A DNA stretch of 64,000 bases from Streptomyces brasiliensis (GCF_014647875.1 NZ_BMQA01000031.1:31127-95126); one strand, 5' to 3'; counted from the first letter of the stretch, positions 16,030-24,896 are shown. Translations and numbers: made by a program. Notes: generated by a model not told the origin, from the sequence alone.

Positions 16030-16806
16030 TCAGGCGTACAGCTCTCGCAGCCGCACCGAGAGGCACGTCACACAGCCCTCGAGCTTCTCGAACTCGCCGA
16101 TGTCCACCGCGACCACCTCGTGCCCGAGGTCGGTGAGGAGCTCGGCGGTCTTCGGCGCGCTGTCCGCCATCAGCAGCTTGCCGCCGCCGAGCAGCACCAC
16201 ATGGGCGCCGGACTGCTCGGGCACCGACAGGAAGCCCGGGAACAGGGACGGCCGGTCCACGCTCGGGATGTGCCCGAGCACGGTCCCGTCGGGCAACGCC
16301 GTGACCGCCGACTTCAGGTGGAGCACCTTGCTCACCGGCACGGCCACGACCCGCGCGCCCAGTGGCTCGAAGGCCGCCCGGACCTGCTGCACGCCGGCCG
16401 TGTTGGTGCGCCCGCCCCGGCCGACGTAGATGGTGTCGGCGATCTTCAGGACGTCACCGCCGTCCAGGGTGCCCGGCTCCCAGATCCAGTTCACCGAGCA
16501 GCCGAGGCTCGCCACGGCCTCCTCGACGCCCGGGGTCTCCTTCCGCCGGGACTCGGCGCCGGGGCGGGTGATCAGCGCGACGTTCCTGTACATCACCACC
16601 GTGTCCTCGACGAACACGGAGTCGGGGCAGTCGTCGGCCGGTTCCACCTCGATGGTCTCCCAGTCGTGCGCGCGCAACGCCTCGACGTACGCCTCCCACT
16701 GCTCGACGGCGCGGTCGACGTCGACCTTCTCCCGCTCGATGTGCGTCACCAGACCCTCGGCGAGACGCGGACCGGGGCGGCGGACGAGGGCCTTCTTGCT
16801 GGGCAC
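16030..16806 (-). CDS. Dimethylarginine dimethylaminohydrolase (DDAH)-like amidinohydrolase
   Basis: 258-aa protein of the pentein (guanidino-group-modifying) superfamily; DDAH hydrolyses N-omega-methylated arginines to citrulline. Visible motifs: PDSVFVEDTVV (substrate carboxylates), LDGGDVL, HLKSAVT (catalytic His) and the C-terminal GCVTCLSVRL that carries the nucleophilic Cys. GTG at 16806 has GGAGA 7-8 bp upstream and gives the conserved KKALVRRPGPRLAEGLVTH start. Monocistronic between two hairpins/leader regions. Confidence 0.92.
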   Translation of the reverse strand: MPSKKALVRRPGPRLAEGLVTHIEREKVDVDRAVEQWEAYVEALRAHDWETIEVEPADDCPDSVFVEDTVVMYRNVALITRPGAESRRKETPGVEEAVASLGCSVNWIWEPGTLDGGDVLKIADTIYVGRGGRTNTAGVQQVRAAFEPLGARVVAVPVSKVLHLKSAVTALPDGTVLGHIPSVDRPSLFPGFLSVPEQSGAHVVLLGGGKLLMADSAPKTAELLTDLGHEVVAVDIGEFEKLEGCVTCLSVRLRELYA

Positions 16807-16905
16807 AGCGGGTCTCCGTATCGGCGGGGCGGTACCGGCGCCCGAAGTGCGGCGCCGGTTCGCCATCATGCAGGGCAGCGCCCGCGTGGACAAAACCCTT
16901 CGTTG

Positions 16906-18576
16906 TCAGGCTGTGGCCCTCCTGAGATGCTCCGGGGTACCCCGCCCGCCCGGTTCCGCCGGCTCTTCCGGTGTCGTCTCCCGCAGTCGTCCCTCCTCCA
17001 GCAGCAGCCAGCGCGTGATGCCGAGCGATTCCAGGAACGGCAGGTCGTGGCTCGCGACGACCAGGGCTCCCTCGTACGACTCCAGAGCCGTCGTCAGCTG
17101 CCGCACGCTCGCCATGTCGAGGTTGTTCGTCGGCTCGTCGAGCATGAGGAGCTGCGGTGCGGGCTCCGCCAGCAGCAGCGCGGCCAGGGCGGCCCGGAAG
17201 CGCTCACCGCCGGACAGCGTCGCCGCCGTGCGGTCCGCCCGGGCACCTCGGAACAGGAAGCGGGCCAGCCGGGCCCGGATCCGGTTGTTCGTGGCGCCCG
17301 GCGCGAACCGGGCCACGTTCTCGGCGACCGTCAGCTCGCCGTCGAGGACGTCGAGACGCTGCGGCAGGAAGCGCAGCGGGACATGTGCCGTCGCCTCGCC
17401 CACCACCGGCGGCAACTCCCCGGCGATCGTGCGCAGCAGCGTCGTCTTGCCCGCGCCGTTGCGCCCGATCAGCGCGACCCGCTCGGGCCCGCGCAGCTCG
17501 AACAAGCCCTCCACGCGGGCGCCGTAGGCCAGCTCCAGGTTCCGGAGGGTCAGCACGTTCCGGCCCGGCGGGACGGCCGTGTACGGCAGGTCGACGCGGA
17601 TCTCGTCGTCGTCCCGAACGGCCTCCACAGCCTCGTCGAGCCGCTCTCTGGCCTCGGCGAGCCTCTCCTCGTGCATGATGCGGTGCTTGCCCGCGGACTC
17701 CTGCGCCGCGCGCTTGCGCGCCTCCATGACGATCTTCGGCTCCCGTTTCTGCTCGAACATCTTCTGGCCGTACCGCTTGCGGCGGGCCAGTTTGACCTGG
17801 GCGTCGGCCAGTTCGCGCTGCTGTCTGCGCACGTCGTTCTCGGCGACGCGCACCATGCGCTGCGCCGCCTCCTGCTCGCCGGCCAGCGCCTCCTCGTACG
17901 AGGAGAAGTTGCCGCCGTACCAGGTGATCTCCCCGGAGCGCAGATCGGCGATCTGGTCGACCAGTTCGAGCAGTTCGCGGTCGTGGCTGACCACGACCAG
18001 CACACCCGGCCACGACGCGACGGCCGCGTACAGCCGCCGGCGTGCGTACAGGTCGAGGTTGTTGGTGGGTTCGTCGAGCAGCAGCACGTCCGGGCGGCGC
18101 AGCAGCAGCGCGGCCAGCCGCAGCAGCACCGACTCGCCGCCCGACACCTCGGCGACGGTGCGGTCCAGGCCGATGTGGCCGAGGCCGAGTTCGCCGAGGG
18201 CGGCGAACGCGCGCTCCTCGACGTCCCAGTCGTCGCCGACTGTCTCGAAGTGCTCCTCGGCCACGTCGCCCGCCTCGATGGCGTGCAGCGCGGCCCGCCG
18301 CTCGGCGATGCCCAGCGCCTCGTCGACGCGCAGCGCGGTGTCGAGGGCGACGTTCTGCGGGAGATACCCGACCTCGCCGGCCACCCGGACGGTGCCGTCG
18401 GACGGGGTGAGTTCCCCGGCGATCAGCTTCAACAGGGTCGATTTTCCTGAGCCGTTGACACCGACGAGCCCGGTGCGGCCCGGCCCGAACGCGATGTCGA
18501 GGCCGTCGAAGACGTGGGTGCCGTCCGGCCAGGCGAAGGACAGGGACGTACAGGTGAGGGACAGGGGTGTGGACAT
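16906..18576 (-). CDS. Antibiotic-resistance-type ABC-F protein (ribosome protection)
   Basis: Two ABC ATPase domains and no membrane span, 556 aa. Domain 1: Walker A GVNGSGKSTLL (~residue 38), signature VSGGE, Walker B LLLLDEPTNNLD. A long charged interdomain linker follows (EQEAAQRMVRVAEND... KRYGQKMFEQKREPK), then domain 2: GRNGAGKTTLL, LSGGE, LLMLDEPTNNLD. ABC-F proteins bind the ribosome and can displace pleuromutilins, lincosamides or streptogramin A. Its leader carries a three-codon uORF with hairpins, the arrangement of drug-induced attenuation. From memory it corresponds to S. coelicolor SCO6720 (TiaA). Confidence 0.88.
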   Translation of the reverse strand: MSTPLSLTCTSLSFAWPDGTHVFDGLDIAFGPGRTGLVGVNGSGKSTLLKLIAGELTPSDGTVRVAGEVGYLPQNVALDTALRVDEALGIAERRAALHAIEAGDVAEEHFETVGDDWDVEERAFAALGELGLGHIGLDRTVAEVSGGESVLLRLAALLLRRPDVLLLDEPTNNLDLYARRRLYAAVASWPGVLVVVSHDRELLELVDQIADLRSGEITWYGGNFSSYEEALAGEQEAAQRMVRVAENDVRRQQRELADAQVKLARRKRYGQKMFEQKREPKIVMEARKRAAQESAGKHRIMHEERLAEARERLDEAVEAVRDDDEIRVDLPYTAVPPGRNVLTLRNLELAYGARVEGLFELRGPERVALIGRNGAGKTTLLRTIAGELPPVVGEATAHVPLRFLPQRLDVLDGELTVAENVARFAPGATNNRIRARLARFLFRGARADRTAATLSGGERFRAALAALLLAEPAPQLLMLDEPTNNLDMASVRQLTTALESYEGALVVASHDLPFLESLGITRWLLLEEGRLRETTPEEPAEPGGRGTPEHLRRATA

Positions 18577-18659
18577 GGGCGCCTCGCGATTGCTGGATGC
18601 GGAAGGGGCAAACGCGTGTCGAGACACCGCACGGCGGCAACCAGGAAGGCGGGAAAGGC

Positions 18660-18735
18660 CACGAAAAAGGCCCTGTGCCGGAGGACGGCTCGAACGCCGA
18701 GGTCGCACGCTGCGCACACGCCCGAGGCGTGTGAC
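18660..18735 (-). promoter_or_regulatory. Attenuator-like hairpins between the leader ORF and the ABC-F gene
   Basis: After the MFV uORF the transcript contains an 8-bp perfect hairpin CACACGCC-(3 nt)-GGCGTGTG (18733-18715). GC-rich complementary segments (GCCGTCCTCCGGC around 18690-18678) and a TTTTT run at 18668-18664 follow, consistent with an intrinsic terminator ahead of the coding region. CGTCC in the second segment could pair with GGACG next to the uORF Shine-Dalgarno. Which folds compete is inference. Confidence 0.55.
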
Positions 18736-18751
18736 GCGGTGACTCAGGACC

Positions 18752-18763
18752 TCAGACGAACAA
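18752..18763 (-). CDS. Three-codon leader ORF (Met-Phe-Val-stop) of the ABC-F gene
   Basis: On the minus strand a near-perfect Shine-Dalgarno AGGAGAAGG (18775-18767) is followed by TTG TTC GTC TGA. It begins 188 nt before the ABC-F start. So strong a ribosome-binding site on so short an ORF is characteristic of leaders in which a drug-stalled ribosome switches RNA structure. Function is inferred. Confidence 0.7.
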   Translation of the reverse strand: MFV

Positions 18764-18861
18764 CGTCCTTCTCCTATCGACGGCAACAGAACCGTCCACC
18801 ACGGTAAGAACGCCCTCGGGGACTGTCAACGCATTAAACCGGTGACCCGGGCGCACCTCGA

Positions 18862-19038
18862 TGTCGGCTCGCCGGGCTCGGCGTGGCCTGGGGCAGCGCC
18901 GGTTCCGGGCACGCCCAGGCCGCGTATGCCGTCGTCCGCCGCGCCGCGCGGGAGCTGGTGGACGGCCGGACGTACGGCGCGCTCGCAGGCGGGCTCGACT
19001 ACGGCGAGCTCGACGCCCTGTCGGCGCACGGACGCTGA
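18862..19038 (+). pseudogene. Orphan 3' gene fragment
   Basis: An open frame with strong G/C third positions encodes WGSAGSGHAQAAYAVVRR... ending LDYGELDALSAHGR-stop at 19038. There is no start codon with ribosome-binding site, and an in-frame TAA lies just upstream (about 18835). It looks like the last ~58 codons of a gene whose 5' part is lost. Family not recognised. It sits between the ABC-F leader and ssgD. Confidence 0.35.
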
Positions 19039-19039
19039 G

Positions 19040-19456
19040 TCAGCGGGCGTCGCGCATCAGCTCCGCCAGGTCGTGGTCGAGGTCGAGCTGCTGGTGTTCG
19101 AGACCGGTGGGGACCAGGGCGCTGGTCGCCTCGAGGAACCGGCGTATCTCGCCCGAGCGGACGTGTACGACGGCGGTTCCCTCGGGGGCGTGGAACTCCA
19201 GGACGGTGCGGTCGTAGCCGTACGGCCGCACCCGTACGTCGCCGTGGCCCTCCGGGGCGTGCAGCCCGGCCGCGAGCAGCTCGCGGGAGAAGGTCCAGCG
19301 CACCTCCACCCCCTCCAGGGTGGCCGGGGCGGGGAAGGTCATCTGGACGGCGAACGGGTCGTGCCGGTCGTAGCGCAGCGTGGCGGGAATGCTCGGCATG
19401 CGCGGCGCGGCTGCGACGAGACGGGCCTCTACGGGCTGCTCGATGAGAGTGGACAA
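19040..19456 (-). CDS. ssgD: SsgA-like sporulation/cell-division protein, SsgD type
   Basis: 138-aa SsgA-like protein (SALP), a family restricted to sporulating actinomycetes that steers septum placement and peptidoglycan maintenance. Conserved blocks: RYDRHDPFAVQMTFP, VEVRWTFSRELLAAG, GDVRVRPYG and VLEFHAPEGTAVVHVRSGEIRRFLEAT. TTG at 19456 is preferred because it follows GGGAGCAAGG and gives the normal family length; an ATG exists upstream in frame but adds residues foreign to SALPs. The symbol is from sequence and the remembered position of S. coelicolor ssgD beside the ABC-F gene. Confidence 0.85.
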   Translation of the reverse strand: MSTLIEQPVEARLVAAAPRMPSIPATLRYDRHDPFAVQMTFPAPATLEGVEVRWTFSRELLAAGLHAPEGHGDVRVRPYGYDRTVLEFHAPEGTAVVHVRSGEIRRFLEATSALVPTGLEHQQLDLDHDLAELMRDAR

Positions 19457-19669
19457 CGCCTTGCTCCCTTGTGACGGCTGGACGAACTTCCGGGCGGACG
19501 GTTCCTCGTACTGGAAGAGACGACGGAATCGGCTCATCCGTGCACACACATTCCGAGTGACCTCGGTCACCGCATTCATGCACGGCAGTGGCGCGGTTGT
19601 CCCGCAGTGCTCCGAGGGGCAGTTGGGCCCTCTGGACGGCGGCGGGGCAGTGAGCTAGCTTCGCCCGCC

Positions 19670-20773
19670 ATGAGGCGCTTGGGGAGCACGCGACGCAGGG
19701 GACGTACGAGCCGAGTGGTGGCCGCGGGGGTGGCGTGCGGGGCGGCGCTGGCCGCCCTGACGATCGGTCCCGCCGAGGCGGGGACGCCGGACCACCGCAC
19801 CCCGCACTGGGAACTCAAGGACAGCGGCACCCCGGAGGTGCGCTACCGCGGACTGTCCGCCGTCGACCGCCGCACGGCCTGGGTGGCAGGCACCGGGGGC
19901 ACAGTCCTGCGCACCACGGACGGCGGCGCGAGCTGGCGGAACGTCTCCCCGCCCGGCGCCACCGACCTCCAGTTCCGCGACATCGAGGCCTTCGACGCGC
20001 GCCGCGCGGTGGTGCTGGCCATCGGTGAGGGCGAGGCCTCCCGCGTCTACCGCACCGACGACGGCGGAGCGACCTGGACCGAGTCCTTCCGGAACACCGA
20101 CGCGAGGGCCTTCTACGACTGCCTGGCCTTCTTCGACCGGCGGCACGGCCTCGCCATGAGCGACCCGGTGGACGGAAAGTTCCGCATTCTGTCCACCGCC
20201 GACGGCGGCCGTACCTGGCGGGTGCTGCCCGCCGCCGGCATGCCGGCCGCCCTGGACGGAGAGGCGGGCTTCGCGGCCAGCGGCCAGTGCCTGGTCACGT
20301 CCGGCCCGAAGGACGTCTGGCTGGCCACCGGCGGTGCGGCCCACGCGCGTGTGCTGCACTCCGCCGACCGCGGCCTGACCTGGAACGCGGCCGACACGCC
20401 GATCCCGGCCGGCGACCCGGCCCGGGGCGTCTTCGCCCTCGCCTTCCACGACCGCACCCACGGCATCGCCGTCGGCGGCGACTACCGCCCGGACCAGCCC
20501 TCACCGCAGGCCGCGGCCGTCACACCCGACGGCGGCCGCACCTGGCGGTCCGCCGTCACGCCCCCGCCCGCCTACCGCTCCGGCGCCGCTTGGCTTCCGC
20601 ACAGCGGCACCACCGCGCTCGCCGTCGGCCCGACCGGCACCGACGTGACGACCGACGGCGGCCGCACCTGGCGCACGGTCGACACCGGGTCGTACGACAC
20701 CGTCGACTGCGCGCCCGACCTGAGCTGCTGGGCGGCGGGGGAGCAGGGGCGCGTGGCACGACTCGAGAACTGA
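19670..20773 (+). CDS. Secreted Asp-box (BNR) beta-propeller protein
   Basis: 367 aa with an N-terminal Arg-rich signal peptide (basic start, hydrophobic VAAGVACGAALAALT, cleavage near PAEAG). Six Asp-box-like motifs recur: TTDGGASWR, TDDGGATWT, TADGGRTWR, SADRGLTWN, TPDGGRTWR and TTDGGRTWR, marking beta-propeller blades like HCF136/Ycf48-type or oxidoreductase-annotated propellers. Catalytic residues of sialidases are not evident, so a binding or assembly role is as likely as an enzyme. Divergent from ssgD, about 210 bp between starts. Confidence 0.85.
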   Translation: MRRLGSTRRRGRTSRVVAAGVACGAALAALTIGPAEAGTPDHRTPHWELKDSGTPEVRYRGLSAVDRRTAWVAGTGGTVLRTTDGGASWRNVSPPGATDLQFRDIEAFDARRAVVLAIGEGEASRVYRTDDGGATWTESFRNTDARAFYDCLAFFDRRHGLAMSDPVDGKFRILSTADGGRTWRVLPAAGMPAALDGEAGFAASGQCLVTSGPKDVWLATGGAAHARVLHSADRGLTWNAADTPIPAGDPARGVFALAFHDRTHGIAVGGDYRPDQPSPQAAAVTPDGGRTWRSAVTPPPAYRSGAAWLPHSGTTALAVGPTGTDVTTDGGRTWRTVDTGSYDTVDCAPDLSCWAAGEQGRVARLEN

Positions 20774-20836
20774 CGTGAAGGACGCGGAACGCGGGTACTC
20801 GATCGCGGGACACGAAGCGAGAGGAAGTGAGCGGCC

Positions 20837-21169
20837 GTGCCACGCGGTTCCAGCCCCAAGCGGGAGCGTCAGTACGAGCACGTCAAGGAGAGCGCGCTGG
20901 AGCGCGGCGAGAGCACGCGGCGTGCCGAGGAGATCGCGGCCCGGACGGTCAACAAGGAACGGGCCCGGTCCGGCGAGTCGCAGCGTGCCAGCCGCACCTC
21001 CACCGAGGACATGTCGTCCGGCGAGCGCGGCGGCCGGCGCTCGCACCAGGGTGCCCAGGGGCTGACCTACGACCAGCTGTACGAGGAGGCCAAGCGGCGC
21101 AACATCCATGGCCGTTCGGACATGAACAAGGAGCAGCTGCAACGCGCGCTGGGCGGCAACAAGAGCTGA
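20837..21169 (+). CDS. Small basic protein with C-terminal Rho-N/SAP-like segment
   Basis: 110 aa, very rich in Arg/Lys/Glu, no cysteine. The C-terminus (LTYDQLYEEAKRRNIHGRSDMNKEQLQRALGG) matches the helix-extended-helix of Rho N-terminal/SAP-like nucleic-acid-binding domains. The rest (KRERQYEHVKESALERGESTRRAEEIAARTVNKER) is helical and charged; similar proteins are often annotated as plasmid stabilisation proteins without proof. GTG start at 20837 follows GAGGAAGTGAGCG. Probably a nucleoid- or stress-related small protein; function unknown. Confidence 0.78.
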   Translation: MPRGSSPKRERQYEHVKESALERGESTRRAEEIAARTVNKERARSGESQRASRTSTEDMSSGERGGRRSHQGAQGLTYDQLYEEAKRRNIHGRSDMNKEQLQRALGGNKS

Positions 21170-21216
21170 CCCGGCGGGCTTCGGTGCCGGCGCGGGACCG
21201 TACAGTCGTGGTCACC

Positions 21217-21927
21217 ATGACGACCGTACGCGTTCCCGCGGGCTGGCCCGTGACCGAGGAGCAGGCCCGCGCCGTCCAGGACGAGCTGCGCGGGCGGGTG
21301 GTCCTCGACGAGCCCGGACCGCCGCCCGGGACGGGCCGGGTGACGGGGGTCGACGTCGCCTACGACGACGCGCGCAACCTCGTCGCGGCGGCGGCCGTCG
21401 TGCTGGACGCGGCCACGCTCGAGGTCGTCGCCGAGGCGACCGCCGTCGGCCCGGTCCCCTTCCCGTACGTGCCCGGCCTGCTGGCCTTCCGGGAGATCCC
21501 CGCCGTGCTGGCCGCCCTGGAGGCACTGCCCTGCCCGCCCGGCCTGGTCGTCTGCGACGGCTACGGCCTCGCCCACCCGCGCCGCTTCGGTCTCGCCGGC
21601 CACCTCGGCGTGCTCACCGGCCTGCCCACGATCGGCGTCGCCAAGAACCCGTTCACCTTCGTGTACGACGACCCGGACCCCGCGCGCGGCAGCGTCTCCC
21701 CGCTCCTCGCGGGCACCGAGGAGGTCGGCCGCGCCCTGCGCACCCGGGACGCCGTCAAACCGGTCTTCGTGTCCGTGGGTCACCGGGTGAGCCTGGACAA
21801 CGCCTGCGCCCACACTCTCGCGCTCACCCCGCGCTACCGGCTCCCGGAGACGACGCGCAGGGCGGACGCCTCGTGTCGCCGGGCACTTCGGGACGCGACG
21901 ACGGACCACTCCGCGGCCTCGGGGTGA
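21217..21927 (+). CDS. nfi: Endonuclease V (deoxyinosine repair)
   Basis: 236 aa. Endonuclease V cleaves the second phosphodiester 3' of deoxyinosine in DNA. Signatures: GVDVAYDD (first catalytic Asp), VPGLLAFREIPAVL (catalytic Glu), CDGYGLAHPRRFGLAGHLGVLTG (second Asp) and IGVAKNPF. Start at ATG 21217 is chosen because it begins just before the conserved N-terminal QARAVQDELRGRV helix; upstream frame overlaps the previous gene. The final ~15 residues are poorly conserved-looking. Confidence 0.93.
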   Translation: MTTVRVPAGWPVTEEQARAVQDELRGRVVLDEPGPPPGTGRVTGVDVAYDDARNLVAAAAVVLDAATLEVVAEATAVGPVPFPYVPGLLAFREIPAVLAALEALPCPPGLVVCDGYGLAHPRRFGLAGHLGVLTGLPTIGVAKNPFTFVYDDPDPARGSVSPLLAGTEEVGRALRTRDAVKPVFVSVGHRVSLDNACAHTLALTPRYRLPETTRRADASCRRALRDATTDHSAASG

Positions 21928-21989
21928 GTACGTCGTCTGAGTACCCGTACGGATGTGGCCGACCGGGCCGGCCCGGAAGGCTGGGCCGC

Positions 21990-22133
21990 ATGACGACGCA
22001 CCGTTCCGCGAAGCCCGTGAGCAACCCCGCCCAGCCCGTCGAGCGCGCCGTGACGGCCGCACTGATCCTCGCCGTACTGGCGGGGCTCGCCTGGATAGGC
22101 GGGATGATCTACACCGTGACCACGGGCCTCTAG
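21990..22133 (+). CDS. Small single-span membrane protein
   Basis: 47 aa: a polar N-terminus of about 20 residues, then one hydrophobic span (VTAALILAVLAGLAWIGGMIYTV) and the short tail TTGL. ATG 21990 has GGAAGG upstream. The positive N-terminus suggests N-in topology. No family recognised. The following 230 bp (22134-22362) hold no gene I can support; both strands have short high-G/C-third-position stretches that may be remnants. Confidence 0.6.
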   Translation: MTTHRSAKPVSNPAQPVERAVTAALILAVLAGLAWIGGMIYTVTTGL

Positions 22134-22362
22134 GCGGTACCTCGTGCCCTGGGAACGGCCGGTGTGGTCGGCCTGTCCCGGCACGGGGTCAGGAACGCGG
22201 TCAGTGCCGAGAGCATCGCCTGGCCGTACTGAGCCGCGCCGTTGCTTCGGGCGCCGGGTTGCGCTCCGTGGCCCTGCTCGCGTGCACAACGGTGGGGAAC
22301 GCTCTCGCCCGCGCGGCAGCCGAGCACGTCGCCCAGGACTGACGGGAAGCGCCGCTGGAGTG

Positions 22363-23541
22363 TCAGAAGGCCGCCGCCACCCGGAAAGTGATCCCCGCCC
22401 CGCGCAGTCGCTCGATGAGCGGGTCGCCCATCGCCACCGCCGTCGTGACCTGGCCGGCCGTCGGCGGCAGGTCGTCGAAGGCCAGGGACAGGGCCGACTC
22501 GGCGAACATCTTCGCCGTCTCGCCGTAGCCGGGGTCGCCGCCCGAGACCTCCGTGAACACCCGCCGGCCGCCGCCCTCGCCGACGAACCGCACCGTGAAC
22601 CAGCTCTTCGCGCGCTTCTCGGCGCTCGGCCCGTCGCCCGGCCTGAGCCGGCCGGACAACCACCGCCGGGCGGCCGGTATCTGGGCCGCCGCGGCGACCG
22701 CGCCCACGGCGGCGACCCCGCCCAGGGCGACGGGCAGATGCCGTACGGCCGCATAGTGCCGGTAACGGAAGTCGGGACCGTACCGTTCAAGGGCCCGCGC
22801 CGATCTGCGCACGATCTGCGGGTCGATGGTCGGCAGCGGGAGCGCCCAGGCACCCACCTCCTTGGCGAACCTCGGCGCACCCGTCGGCGCGCTCGCCCGA
22901 CGGCTCATCAGGCGTGGCTCGTGCCGGCCGCGGTCCCGTGCGGCGGCCAGCATCTGCCGGCCGCGCGCGAACTGGTCGAGCGCCGAGGCGAGGGTGCCGC
23001 CGGAGAAGGCCGCGTCGACGCTCACATGGCCGTCGACGGTCAGCGGCACGCCCTCCGGCAGCTGCTGGACGGTGAAGTACGCCCCGAGGTCGTGCGGGAC
23101 CGAGTCGAAGCCGCAGGCGTGCACCATCCGGGCGCCGGTCTCACGCGCGCGTGCGTCGTGCCGGACGTACATGAGGTCCACGAACTCGGGCTCACCGGTC
23201 AGGTCGAGGTAGTCCGCCCCGGTGTCCGCGCAGGCGGCGACGAGTTCTTCGCCGTAGCGGATGTACGGCCCCACGGTCGAGGCCACCACGCGCGCGTGCT
23301 CGGCGAGCCCCCGCAGAGTGTCCGGGTCGGCGACGTCGGCGCGCAGCACGCCGACCTCGGAGCCGCCCGGCAGCTGCTCGCGCAGGGCCTGGAGCCTGCC
23401 CTCGTCACGGCCGGCGATCGCCCAGCGCAGGTCCTTCGGCGCGTGCGCGGCGAGGTAGTCCGCGGTGAGCGTGCCGACGAAGCCAGTGGCTCCGAAGAGG
23501 ACGATGTCGTAGGGGCGGTCCGCCCTCTTTAGCCTGCTCAT
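22363..23541 (-). CDS. Saccharopine dehydrogenase-like / trans-acting enoyl reductase family protein
   Basis: 392 aa. N-terminal NAD(P)-binding fold (YDIVLFGATGFVGTLTADYLA), then LRWAIAGRDEGRL, TVGPYIRYGEELVAACADTGADYLDLTGE and HACGFDSVPHDLGAY. This is the mycobacterial Rv2449c/Rv2953 group, of which Rv2953 is a trans-acting enoyl reductase in phenolglycolipid synthesis; here the lipid substrate is unknown. ATG 23541 has AGGGGT just upstream. Divergent from the CoA-transferase gene across a 200-bp promoter region. Confidence 0.85.
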   Translation of the reverse strand: MSRLKRADRPYDIVLFGATGFVGTLTADYLAAHAPKDLRWAIAGRDEGRLQALREQLPGGSEVGVLRADVADPDTLRGLAEHARVVASTVGPYIRYGEELVAACADTGADYLDLTGEPEFVDLMYVRHDARARETGARMVHACGFDSVPHDLGAYFTVQQLPEGVPLTVDGHVSVDAAFSGGTLASALDQFARGRQMLAAARDRGRHEPRLMSRRASAPTGAPRFAKEVGAWALPLPTIDPQIVRRSARALERYGPDFRYRHYAAVRHLPVALGGVAAVGAVAAAAQIPAARRWLSGRLRPGDGPSAEKRAKSWFTVRFVGEGGGRRVFTEVSGGDPGYGETAKMFAESALSLAFDDLPPTAGQVTTAVAMGDPLIERLRGAGITFRVAAAF

Positions 23542-23647
23542 GACACCCCTTGGTCCGTGGCGCGCGCCGTTGTCCGTGGCTGAGGCTAGCGTGGGGAGCG
23601 AGCGGCCCGACGCTCGCCCCTGGCCGCAGGCTCGTCGGGGTAAGTTG

Positions 23648-23661
23648 GCTAAGCGCTTGCT
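23648..23661. promoter_or_regulatory. Candidate TetR-type operator GCTAAGCGCTTGCT
   Basis: A perfect AAGCGCTT core with near-symmetric flanks in the divergent region between the enoyl-reductase-like gene and the CoA-transferase/fadA genes, about 80-95 bp upstream of the latter. Resembles CAAG..CTTG operators of TetR regulators of fatty-acid/acyl-CoA catabolism in actinobacteria. Binding protein unknown. Confidence 0.45.
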
Positions 23662-23741
23662 CGCCACCTCTTGTGTCGGGTGGAACACGTTCTTAGCATC
23701 AGTGGTGTTACAGCGGTGGTGTCACATCGACTGGGGGCCGC

Positions 23742-24896
23742 ATGACGACGGCAGGGACGCCGACGCCGGGACACGGCCCGCTCACGGGCGTGCGGGTGGT
23801 CGAGCTGGCCGGCATCGGGCCGGGCCCGTTCGCCGCCATGCTCCTGGCCGACCTGGGCGCCGACGTCGTGCGCGTGGACCGGCCCGGCGGCCCGGGGCTC
23901 GGGATCGACCCGGCGTACGACATCACCAACCGCAACAAGCGCTCCGTCGTCGTCGACCTCAAGGTGGACGGCCCGGACCGCGTCCTCGACCTGGCCGCAC
24001 GCGCCGACATCCTGATCGAGGGCTACCGCCCCGGCGTCGCCGAACGCCTCGGTGTCGGCCCCGAGGCCTGCCACGCCCGCAACCCCCGGCTGGTCTACGG
24101 CCGGATGACCGGCTGGGGCCAGGACGGCCCGCTCGCCCCGCGGGCCGGCCACGACGTCACGTACATCGCCGTCACCGGCACCCTCGGCATGATCGGAGCC
24201 CCGGACGAGCCCCCGGTCGTCCCCGCCAACCTGGTCGGCGACTACGCGGGCGGCTCCCTCTACCTGGTCGTCGGCGTCCTCGCCGCGCTCCACCACGCGT
24301 GCGCGACCGGTACCGGCCAGGTCGTCGACGCCGCCATCGTGGACGGCACCGTCCACCTCGCCTCGATGATCCACGGCATGCTCGCGGCCGGCGGCTGGCA
24401 GGACCGGCGCGGCACCAACCTGCTCGACGGCGGTTGCCCCTACTACGGGACGTACGAGACGTCCGACGGGCAGTATCTGGCCGTCGGCGCCCTGGAGCGG
24501 CAGTTCTACGAGGAGTTCCTGCACCGGCTCGACCTGGACGACCTCGCCCCGGCCCACAAGGACTGGACCCGCTGGGGTGAACTGCGCGAGCGGGTCGCCG
24601 AGCGTTTCCGGTCCCGCACCCGCGACGAGTGGACGGCCGTCTTCGAGGGCTCCGACGCATGCGTGGCGCCCGTCCTGTCCCTGCGCGAGGCCCCGCACCA
24701 CCCGCACCTCGCAGCCCGCGGCACCTTCATCGACCAGGGCGGCATCACCCAGCCCGCCCCGGCCCCGAGGTTCAGCGCCACGCCGACCACCGTCCGCACC
24801 GGCCCCGCTCTGCCCGGCACCGCCACGGAGGACGTGGCCCGCGACTGGGACGTGCCCCGGCTGCTCGCCGACGACCGCCGAAAGGACGGCGACTGA
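23742..24896 (+). CDS. CaiB/BaiF CoA-transferase, alpha-methylacyl-CoA racemase-like
   Basis: 384-aa family III CoA-transferase/racemase fold. N-terminus GVRVVELAGIGPGPFAAMLLADLGADVVRVDRP is typical, with RNKRSVVVDLK, LIEGYRPGVAERLGVGPE, GRMTGWGQDGP and GHDVTYIAVTG; the last resembles the AMACR active-site His/Asp region. An AMACR-like enzyme would epimerise 2-methylacyl-CoA so that branched chains can enter beta-oxidation, consistent with the fadA and fadB genes that follow. Precise activity is not decided by sequence. Confidence 0.85.
   Translation: MTTAGTPTPGHGPLTGVRVVELAGIGPGPFAAMLLADLGADVVRVDRPGGPGLGIDPAYDITNRNKRSVVVDLKVDGPDRVLDLAARADILIEGYRPGVAERLGVGPEACHARNPRLVYGRMTGWGQDGPLAPRAGHDVTYIAVTGTLGMIGAPDEPPVVPANLVGDYAGGSLYLVVGVLAALHHACATGTGQVVDAAIVDGTVHLASMIHGMLAAGGWQDRRGTNLLDGGCPYYGTYETSDGQYLAVGALERQFYEEFLHRLDLDDLAPAHKDWTRWGELRERVAERFRSRTRDEWTAVFEGSDACVAPVLSLREAPHHPHLAARGTFIDQGGITQPAPAPRFSATPTTVRTGPALPGTATEDVARDWDVPRLLADDRRKDGD

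Noticed and set aside
18577..18830. N-terminal extension of the ABC-F gene in the open upstream frame
   Set aside because: The extension covers the uORF and hairpins and lacks family sequence; ATG 18576 gives the standard ABC-F start.
22134..22362. Open stretches on both strands downstream of the 47-aa membrane protein
   Set aside because: Neither has a start with Shine-Dalgarno nor a recognisable protein. They may be remnants but nothing can be named.
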